Assembly (NCBI GenBank): GCA_021734905.1 | Contig: JAIPIB010000001.1 | Location: 124,001 to 188,000 of the forward strand | Direction of reading: 5' to 3' | From: Minisyncoccota bacterium | Lineage (GTDB): Bacteria > Patescibacteria > Paceibacteria > UBA9973 > UBA918 | DNA length: 64,000 nucleotides | Shown: one piece after another, positions 58,262 to 64,000 of the stretch | Numbering within the stretch: the first letter of the stretch is position 1 | How the letters are laid out: each line of letters begins with the position of its first letter | Notes under the pieces: generated by a model | What the model saw: only the letters and a program-made list of their open reading frames with translations | Databases searched by the model: none | Told to the model about the DNA's origin: nothing | Translations under genes and position numbers: made by a program

Positions 58262-59176
58262 ATGGCAAATCGGCATCTTTCAAGATCAATTGTTCTTCAA
58301 TCACTCTTCGAGTGGGATTTAAATAGTATAGAAAAAAACGTTGTGCATGAGACGCTTATGCGTAACGTTGAGGAGTTTGCACCAAACAAGTCTGACACAC
58401 CATTCATGGAGAATCTTCTTGATGGTGTTTTAAGTAAACAAGGCGAACTTGATCTTGTTATAGAAAAAGCTGCCCCCGAGTGGCCAATTGACCGAATTGC
58501 CCCCGTTGATCGAAATATTTTACGGTTAGGCTTATATGAACTTTTGTTTTCTGACCGAAAACAGGTTCCAGCAAAAGTTGCTATTAATGAAGCAATTGAA
58601 CTTGCAAAGCAATTTGGCGGTGAAAATTCGAGTCGGTTTGTAAATGGTGTTCTTGGTGCTGTATATAAGGAAATTGGAGAGCCTGGTAAAGAAGAAGTTT
58701 CTCGATCAAAAAAGAAGAAAGATATACCCTATGAACAAATGGCCATTGAGCGTTTGGCTGGAGCTGTTGTGTATGCGATTCATGAAGGGGTCATGTACCT
58801 TGCACTTGTCCATGACATTTTCGGTCACTGGACTCTTTCAAAGGGTAAGATTGGCGACAGGCCTGAGATTGCGAATGAAAGTGTTGAGGACGGAACCATG
58901 CGCGAAGTAAAAGAGGAGATTGGACTTGCGATTGAGATCGAAACCGAGCTCGGTAAAAATGAGTACATTGCATCACATCCCGAGAAGGGAAAGGTTCGAA
59001 AGCAGGTTGTCTATTTCCTTGCGAAGGCACCATATGTGGATTTGAAACTCGAACAGAAGGGTGGTCTTGATGATGCAAAGTGGTTCAAAGTTGCAGATAT
59101 CCTTGAACTTAATTTTTACGAAGACATACTACCTATTGTGACAAAGGCTATTACGATGCTTGTCTCACGAAAATAA
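58262..59176 (+). CDS. nusB: NusB-Nudix hydrolase fusion protein
   Basis: This is a 304-residue protein. Residues 1-145 are a complete NusB (ANRHLSRSIVLQSLFEWDLN, APVDRNILRLGLYELLF, PAKVAINEAIELAKQFGGEN, SRFVNGVLGAVYKEI), the antitermination factor that pairs with NusE/S10 on rRNA transcripts. A basic linker (SRSKKKKD) leads to a Nudix domain (about 165-304) with box GKIGDRPEIANESVEDGTMREVKEEIGL split here as GKIGDRPEIANE and REVKEEIGL. The first spacing is two residues longer than the consensus. The Nudix part most resembles diadenosine-polyphosphate or (d)NTP hydrolases. ATG 58262 is preferred to an in-frame GTG at 58220. Confidence 0.88.
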   Translation: MANRHLSRSIVLQSLFEWDLNSIEKNVVHETLMRNVEEFAPNKSDTPFMENLLDGVLSKQGELDLVIEKAAPEWPIDRIAPVDRNILRLGLYELLFSDRKQVPAKVAINEAIELAKQFGGENSSRFVNGVLGAVYKEIGEPGKEEVSRSKKKKDIPYEQMAIERLAGAVVYAIHEGVMYLALVHDIFGHWTLSKGKIGDRPEIANESVEDGTMREVKEEIGLAIEIETELGKNEYIASHPEKGKVRKQVVYFLAKAPYVDLKLEQKGGLDDAKWFKVADILELNFYEDILPIVTKAITMLVSRK

Positions 59177-59351
59177 ACTAAATTGAGTGATTACATCGCG
59201 GTACTACAAAGAATACTTTGCACTATATTAACCATACCGCTCAAAATATTTTTATCGTCCCTCTCGTACGCATCTCAATTTTGTTTATTTTCAAAACCTG
59301 TCGGAATAATAATTTCTAGTCCGTAATTAACTTTTGTGGTAGTCTATCGCC
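59177..59351 (+). promoter_or_regulatory. rnc leader with nested hairpins
   Basis: Between 59183 and 59244, TTGAG/CTCAA, GCGGTA/TACCGC and CAAAG-AATA-CTTTG are nested. A TAGTCT box (59337-59342) stands about 9 nt before ATG 59352. A double-stranded leader before an RNase III gene could be a site of self-cleavage, as known for E. coli rnc; this is inference. Confidence 0.35.
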
Positions 59352-60068
59352 ATGACAGAAGCACATGAAATCCCAGAAAGCCTTATAAGACTCGAAAAGC
59401 TGATCGGGGTTACTTTTAATGAATCGAAACACCTCCTTACTGCGATAACACATCGTTCGTATCTTAATGAACATCGTGAGGCAAAACAAGAGCATAATGA
59501 ACGATATGAGTTTCTTGGGGACGCTGTCCTCGAGTTAGTTATTACTGATTTTCTTTTTCATAAATATCCTGAAAAGCCAGAGGGTGATCTTACGGCAGTC
59601 CGTGCAGCACTTGTTAATACCTTGTCATTGGCAGAAGTTGCCACAAATATGAATATCAATGAATTTCTTCTTCTTTCAAAAGGTGAGGAGAGAGATACGG
59701 GGCGCGCGCGACAATATATTCTTGCAAACACATTTGAATCGATTATTGGTGCTATCTATCTTGATCAAGGATATGATGCGGCAAAAGAATTTATTGGAAG
59801 CCATCTTTTTGATAAAACGGACACAATCGTTGCTAAACGCCTTTGGCAGGATGGAAAAAGCAGGTTTCAAGAATTGGCGCAAGAACATACAAACATTACT
59901 CCAAGTTATGAGACGTTGAGTCAGACAGGACCTGACCACGATCGTGTTTTTACTGTTGGTGTTTTTCTTGGCGGTGAAAAAATTGCAGAAGGAAAGGGTA
60001 GGTCAAAACAAGAAGCAGAGCAAGCCGCTGCTGATGCTGGGGTATCTGTAAAGGGTTGGGAGTACTAA
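59352..60068 (+). CDS. rnc: Ribonuclease III
   Basis: This 238-residue double-strand-specific endonuclease matures rRNA and turns over structured RNA. The signature NERYEFLGDAVLELVITDFL carries the catalytic Glu and Asp residues; ESIIGAIYLDQGYDAA holds the second metal-site pair. The C-terminal dsRNA-binding domain (about 160-238) shows KSRFQELAQEH, FTVGVFLGGEKIAEGKGRSK and QEAEQAAADAG. The length and domain order are standard. A large palindrome follows at 60094. Confidence 0.96.
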   Translation: MTEAHEIPESLIRLEKLIGVTFNESKHLLTAITHRSYLNEHREAKQEHNERYEFLGDAVLELVITDFLFHKYPEKPEGDLTAVRAALVNTLSLAEVATNMNINEFLLLSKGEERDTGRARQYILANTFESIIGAIYLDQGYDAAKEFIGSHLFDKTDTIVAKRLWQDGKSRFQELAQEHTNITPSYETLSQTGPDHDRVFTVGVFLGGEKIAEGKGRSKQEAEQAAADAGVSVKGWEY

Positions 60069-60093
60069 TGTTAAAAAGCAGAGGTGTACAAAC

Positions 60094-60149
60094 CTCCAAA
60101 AATAAACGGACCCTTCCAGTTAACTGGAAGGGTCCGTTTATTTTTGGAG
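60094..60149. terminator. 56-bp perfect palindrome after rnc
   Basis: The arms begin CTCCAAAAATAAACGGACCC and meet at TTCCAGTTAACTGGAA without a mismatch. The 3' arm has TTTATTTTTGG, so it may terminate on both strands. The central 16 bp also occur at 52670-52685 in the thrS leader. Confidence 0.85.
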
Positions 60150-60211
60150 AATATCAGAAGTGATTAACATCCATACCTTATTTTGGAGTGAGTGCATGGT
60201 AAAATATGTGC

Positions 60212-60700
60212 ATGAGATTTTTATCGTCTAGTAAGCGTGCTTTCACGTTGGTGGAGATTCTTATTGTTATGGCTGTTATTGGGATTTTATCCACTATTGT
60301 CATGTCCAATCTTCAAGAAGGAAGAAAGAGTGCACGTGATTCTCAGAGAAAGAGTGATCTTCAACAGATTCAACTTGCAATGCGCGCGTATCGTGATGCA
60401 GAATCGACTTCTGAGCACCCTTCATTTGCAGCAGGTGACCTTATTGGTGATGGTTTAGGTTTCGATAGTGTATTCTCTGGTTATGTTACAGGAAACATAA
60501 AGGATCCTCTCGACCGCGACGAGTATCATTATTATTATGATAGTAGCTATACGTGTAATGGAGTAAATACGGTTGTCCTTGTCCAAACTATGGAGCGGTC
60601 TGGAGCTGGGAACTATAGTAGTGTTTGTAGTAGTGCGCCGTCAGATCTTGGAAATGGAATCACACCAACTGCAGACTCATACATCGTGATATTAAAATAA
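60212..60700 (+). CDS. Type IV pilin / pseudopilin
   Basis: This protein of about 162 residues has a short basic leader (MRFLSSSKR) ending in the prepilin peptidase site, followed by AFTLVEILIVMAVIGILSTI: the class III signal with Glu at position 5 after Phe-like processing and a 20-residue hydrophobic helix. The amphipathic continuation (SNLQEGRKSARDSQRKSDLQ) and a small C-terminal head with two cysteines (YTCNGV, SSVCSS) follow. It would be built into a type IV pilus or pseudopilus used for adhesion, DNA uptake or secretion. TAAAAT ends at 60205, so ATG 60212 is preferred to ATG 60206. The assembly genes are not in the window. Confidence 0.9.
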   Translation: MRFLSSSKRAFTLVEILIVMAVIGILSTIVMSNLQEGRKSARDSQRKSDLQQIQLAMRAYRDAESTSEHPSFAAGDLIGDGLGFDSVFSGYVTGNIKDPLDRDEYHYYYDSSYTCNGVNTVVLVQTMERSGAGNYSSVCSSAPSDLGNGITPTADSYIVILK

Positions 60701-60704
60701 AGAC

Positions 60705-62990
60705 ATGTACCTTAAAGAACTCACAATCAATGGATTCAAATCGTTTGCTCGCAAGGGTGAGCTTGAATTCACGACTCCTATCACCGCCATTGTTGGGCCG
60801 AATGGTTCTGGTAAATCAAATGTTGCCGAGGCGTTTCGCTTTGTGCTTGGTGAGCAATCAATAAAATCTATGCGAGGAAAGCGTGGTGAGGATCTTATCT
60901 TTAATGGGTCTGAAAGTATCTCTCGTTCAAATCGTGCGTCTGTTACGATTTCACTTTTGAATCCATTAAGGAATGGAACAAGGGTCTTTCCTCTTGATTT
61001 TGATGAAATCACGGTTGAACGTGTTGTTAATAGGGATGGCACAAATGAGTATTCTATCAATGGCTCGAAGACACGCCTTAAGGATGTCCAGGAGCTCCTT
61101 GCTGCAGCAAACATTGGTTCTACTGGGCACCATATTATTTCACAAGGCGAGGCTGATCGGATTCTTTCAGCAAGTCCTCGGGAGCGACGTGAAATGATTG
61201 AGGACGCACTTGGTCTTAAGGTGTTTCAATATAAAAAAGCAGAAAGTGAACGAAAGCTTAAAAAGACTCTTGAAAATATTGATCAGGTTGAGTCACTGCG
61301 CAGGGAAGTTGCACCTCACCTCAAATTCCTTGAACGACAGATTAAAAAAATTGAACGTGCACTCGCGCTTCAGGAGGAGCTTAAGGTTGTCTATGCTGAG
61401 TATCTGAAGCGCGAGGATACCGTTATTGCATTCCATCACGATAGACTGACAAAGGCTCGACATAGTCCCGTTAAAAGACAAAAAGAACTTGAGGAGGCAC
61501 TTGCTGTTGCAAAAGAAAAACTTAAAGTTCAAGAACAGGATGATACAAGTGATGCTCTTGTTGAGCTTGAAGAAAAAATGTCTGTAGCGCGACGCGAACG
61601 ACATGAAATATCTCGTATTGTAGGACAACTTGAAGGACAGGTATTGTTTCTCGAGCGGCAAATTAATGAAAAACAAAAAAGAAGAGAAGCAGAAGAAGAA
61701 ACACCAATTCCTCGGAGCGAATTCAAGAAGGTTATGGAACAAAGTGAGCGTAGCATTTCCCAAGCACTCGCAAACGGTGACATAAAAATTCTCTCTCGAG
61801 CAATCACCGACGTGATGCGGTCACTTAAGGTTCTCCTTACTCACACATTTAAAAATGATGATGCTGATGGCCTTAAAAATCTTGAACATGAGCTTGCAGA
61901 GTTAAAAAAGAAAAAAGCACATACAGAAAAAGATACGGAGAAGCTTCAGGACGAAGAAGGGAAATTAGCAGAAGAGTACAACGAACTGAAGCGTAAGGTT
62001 GAGTCAGAGAGTACTGAAAGTCGTGAAGCTGAGCGTGAAGTATTTTCACTCATGAATGAACAACGAGAAGTTGAACAGACCATTGATGGGTTTGACCGTG
62101 AACTCATAATGCTTGAGCGCGACCGGCAAGAATTTAAAGACGAGTTACAAGAGGCTGTGTCACTCCTTGGGCGTGGGGCTGGAATGTATTTTGAATATGA
62201 GGTTGTTGATACAGAAGGCAAAAAGCTACCACCCGAGGAACTAGTTAATGAGAATCGGTCAGTACAGCACGGAAGAAGGCGTGAACTGGAACGAATGAAG
62301 ATACGTCTTGAAGAGCTTGGGATTGGTTCAAATGATGATGTTCTCAAGGAGTACAAAGAGGTAAAGGGGAGAGATGAATTCTTGATGCACGAGCTCAGCG
62401 ATTTAACTTTGTCAGTAGAAAAACTCGAGGCACTCATTCAGGAACTCACCAATGACCTCAATGAACAATTTATTTTAGGTATTGAGAAAATAGGTTCTGA
62501 GTTTAGTAAATTCTTTGTACTCATGTTTGGCGGAGGAAGTGCTGAGCTCTTAAGAATTAAGCCGAAGGTATCAAAGAAGAATGAAGAAGACCTCGAGAAT
62601 ATTGATATCGATGAAGTGGTCGAAGAAGAACCAGAAGAGGGGATTGAGATTGATGTTAAGCTCCCGAACAAGCGTGTTCGGGGATTAGATATGCTCTCAG
62701 GTGGAGAACGTGCCCTCACCTCTATTGCACTTATCTTTGCGATGAGTCAGGTGAACCCACCACTCTTTGTGATTCTTGATGAAACAGATGCGGCACTTGA
62801 TGAGGCGAACAGTCGTCGATACGGCGATATGATTTCCGCGCTCGCAGAAAAGTCACAGCTTATTTTGATTACTCACAATCGAGAGACAATGGGACGTGCG
62901 GGAGTTCTTTACGGAGTGACAATGGCAGGGGACGGTATTTCTAAATTACTTTCAGTAAAGTTTGACGAGGCAGTTGCAGTAGCGAAGTAA
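60705..62990 (+). CDS. smc: Mini SMC chromosome-segregation ATPase without a visible hinge
   Basis: This 761-residue protein has both SMC heads: N-terminal LKELTINGFKSFARKGELEF with Walker A GPNGSGKSNVAEAFRFVLGE (31-39), and ISQGEADRILSASPRERREM. The C-terminal head has signature LSGGERALTSIALIFAMSQV (near 665) and Walker B VILDETDAALDEANSRRYGD. Two coiled-coil arms of about 140 and 200 residues join near residues 345-385 (IPRSEFKKVMEQSERSIS...). There I find none of the about 150-residue hinge domain with its paired glycines. Typical SMC proteins have about 1150-1200 residues. An acidic insertion (NIDIDEVVEEEPEEGIEID) precedes the signature. Confidence 0.88.
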   Translation: MYLKELTINGFKSFARKGELEFTTPITAIVGPNGSGKSNVAEAFRFVLGEQSIKSMRGKRGEDLIFNGSESISRSNRASVTISLLNPLRNGTRVFPLDFDEITVERVVNRDGTNEYSINGSKTRLKDVQELLAAANIGSTGHHIISQGEADRILSASPRERREMIEDALGLKVFQYKKAESERKLKKTLENIDQVESLRREVAPHLKFLERQIKKIERALALQEELKVVYAEYLKREDTVIAFHHDRLTKARHSPVKRQKELEEALAVAKEKLKVQEQDDTSDALVELEEKMSVARRERHEISRIVGQLEGQVLFLERQINEKQKRREAEEETPIPRSEFKKVMEQSERSISQALANGDIKILSRAITDVMRSLKVLLTHTFKNDDADGLKNLEHELAELKKKKAHTEKDTEKLQDEEGKLAEEYNELKRKVESESTESREAEREVFSLMNEQREVEQTIDGFDRELIMLERDRQEFKDELQEAVSLLGRGAGMYFEYEVVDTEGKKLPPEELVNENRSVQHGRRRELERMKIRLEELGIGSNDDVLKEYKEVKGRDEFLMHELSDLTLSVEKLEALIQELTNDLNEQFILGIEKIGSEFSKFFVLMFGGGSAELLRIKPKVSKKNEEDLENIDIDEVVEEEPEEGIEIDVKLPNKRVRGLDMLSGGERALTSIALIFAMSQVNPPLFVILDETDAALDEANSRRYGDMISALAEKSQLILITHNRETMGRAGVLYGVTMAGDGISKLLSVKFDEAVAVAK

Positions 62991-63019
62991 GAAGACTTAT
63001 TTATTAAAATAAAAATAGC

Positions 63020-63047
63020 AAAACCCAGACGGATGTCTGGGTTTTTT
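63020..63047 (+). terminator. Rho-independent terminator after smc
   Basis: The stem AAAACCCAGAC / GTCTGGGTTTT has a GGAT loop and extra T residues. Confidence 0.92.
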
Positions 63048-63066
63048 GTAAGCACGTTGACGTATG

Positions 63067-63309
63067 TCAAAGCGCTTCTGATTTTGAACAAATACAATGT
63101 CCAACCTGGACACTGAGATGGTTAAGTTTGAAGAACTCCTCAATCTCTTCCGCGGTCACACCATCCCCGAAGTCCATTTTTGCCGAATAGTTCAAAGGAG
63201 AACGTTCAGCCCTGGTTATTTTCTTCGCCGGATATTTCTTCCATAGAGCCGCAAGGAACAACTTGACTGCATACTCCGGTCCACAAACGACAATTCCGCA
63301 TTCAGCCAT
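63067..63309 (-). CDS. Hypothetical 80-residue protein
   Basis: I do not recognise this protein (MAECGIVVCGPEYAVKLFLA ... GHCICSKSEAL). It has two N-terminal and two C-terminal cysteines (AECGIVVC, GHCICS), which could bind a metal together, a basic middle (KKYPAKKITRAER) and an acidic helix (AEEIEEFFKL). A Shine-Dalgarno GAGGAGA lies 6 nt before ATG 63309, and a TATAAT box is seen further upstream on the minus strand. It belongs to the same small Shine-Dalgarno-led class as the genes at 9027 and 57058. Confidence 0.6.
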   Translation of the reverse strand: MAECGIVVCGPEYAVKLFLAALWKKYPAKKITRAERSPLNYSAKMDFGDGVTAEEIEEFFKLNHLSVQVGHCICSKSEAL

Positions 63310-63430
63310 TTCTGTCTCCTCTCATATTTAACAATGGTCTAATTATATTATACAACAAAAAAACTTGAATTACAATAAGCATTGTTGGAAATGCTGTATT
63401 TGTTTATTTTTTAGTGTTTTAAATAGAAGT

Positions 63431-64000
63431 TTAAGCAAGCTCAAAATCAAGGACTCGTTCTTCCATGTCGGCACGTGTAAGTTTGATGCGAATTCCACCT
63501 CCCAGTGAATAGGTTTTTCCGGTACGATTACCTTTGACTCTGTATTTGCTTGATTCGTGTGTAAAGAAGTCACTTTTCATACTTGAGAGACGAATCATAC
63601 CTTCGCATCGTGTTTCTTTTACTTCAACATACATGCCCCAATCTGTAACTCCAGTAATGATACCGTCAAATTCTTGTCCGACTTTATCAAGCATGTACTC
63701 AACCTGCTTGTATTTGATTGAATCACGTTCAGCGGTAACCGCGGTCATTTCACGTTCAGATGACTGAATTGAGAGTTTTTCAAATTTAATTATTTCAGAA
63801 CTTTTTATTACTGACCCATCAAGGTGTCGCCGAAGGAGACGGTGTGCCATGAGGTCGGGATATCTTCGAATTGGCGATGTGAAGTGTGTGTAGTATTTAA
63901 AAGCGAGACCATAGTGCCCAATGTTTTTTGTGGTGTAGATTGCTTTTGCCATTGAACGAATCGTTGCGGTCTTAATGAGATTTTCCTCAGGCGTTCCCTC
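63431..64000 (-). CDS. rnr: Ribonuclease R / RNB-family exoribonuclease (partial)
   Basis: The frame is open to the window edge. The visible 189 C-terminal residues start EGTPEENLIKTATIRSMAKA and continue with the RNB-domain end HYGLAFKYYTHFTSPIRRYP (conserved TSPIRRYPDL) and RDSIKYKQVEYMLDKVGQEF. An S1 RNA-binding domain follows (FDGIITGVTDWGMYVEVKET ... RIKLTRADMEERVLDFELA). RNase R degrades RNA 3'-5', including structured RNA. The N-terminal cold-shock domains and the RNB catalytic aspartates are outside the window. The protein ends straight after the S1 domain, without the basic C-terminal tail of E. coli RNase R. Confidence 0.92.
   Translation of the reverse strand, partial: EGTPEENLIKTATIRSMAKAIYTTKNIGHYGLAFKYYTHFTSPIRRYPDLMAHRLLRRHLDGSVIKSSEIIKFEKLSIQSSEREMTAVTAERDSIKYKQVEYMLDKVGQEFDGIITGVTDWGMYVEVKETRCEGMIRLSSMKSDFFTHESSKYRVKGNRTGKTYSLGGGIRIKLTRADMEERVLDFELA

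Overview
The window looks like chromosome from a Patescibacteria (CPR), Parcubacteria-type bacterium. This is inferred from sequence features only. Supporting features are a moderately AT-rich genome with the standard code, short intergenic gaps, cut-down versions of core proteins (SecA with a reduced helical wing, PheS without its N-terminal coiled coil, ThrRS without TGS, an SMC without a visible hinge), a NusB-Nudix fusion, pseudopilin and sortase genes, and many promoters whose -10 box lies only 6-12 nt before the start codon, as expected for leaderless mRNAs. I saw no CRISPR array, prophage or transposase gene.

Layout. 1-5.7 kb: envelope genes (partial family-2 glycosyltransferase, bifunctional PAPS synthase, O-antigen ligase/polymerase with TPRs, murB). 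5.8-14 kb: histone H1-like peptide, secA, small membrane proteins, obg, gatB, an HTH-membrane protein. 14.2-22.5 kb: a surface-protein island with a 1324-residue LamG/phage-tail-like exported protein and a four-gene cluster that resembles a degenerate WxL system (two short exported proteins around a DUF916-like anchor, then an FN3 membrane protein). 22.6-28.9 kb: central carbon genes (gap, rpiB, rpe, split transketolase, PfkB kinase, 2-hydroxyacid dehydrogenase). 29-34.4 kb: translation genes (rplY, rpmE, prfA, rpsB, tsf) plus a secreted lytic transglycosylase. 34.5-35.1 kb: tRNA-Thr(UGU) followed by about 580 nt of tRNA 3'-end fragments, tandem repeats and hairpins. 35.2-42.9 kb: membrane glycosyltransferase, PEGA protein, pheS, pheT, gyrB. 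43-50.6 kb: a sortase-centred surface locus. 50.6-56.1 kb (minus strand): thrS with a T-box-like leader, and dnaE. 56.2-64 kb: an rnhB fragment and intact rnhB, small hypothetical genes, rpmF, nusB-nudix, rnc, a pseudopilin, smc, and a partial RNase R.

The most unusual part is 44.1-50.6 kb. A sortase gene is followed by two parallel modules. Each module has a strong TTGACA/TATAAT-type promoter, a related structured 5' leader of about 190 nt, one or two GC-richer Shine-Dalgarno-led exported-protein genes, a terminator, a second conserved 35-nt hairpin leader, and a surface protein ending in the same atypical sorting signal VPYTG. Also notable are a T-box-like element before thrS whose UGGA matches the U discriminator of the window's tRNA-Thr, and a dispersed structured element present at 34.7 kb and 56.1 kb whose stems differ by compensatory changes.

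Two gene-expression styles coexist. Housekeeping genes mostly have a GGTATAxT-like extended -10 box directly before the ATG and no Shine-Dalgarno sequence. A set of small or exported hypothetical genes has a strong AGGAGG and a longer leader.
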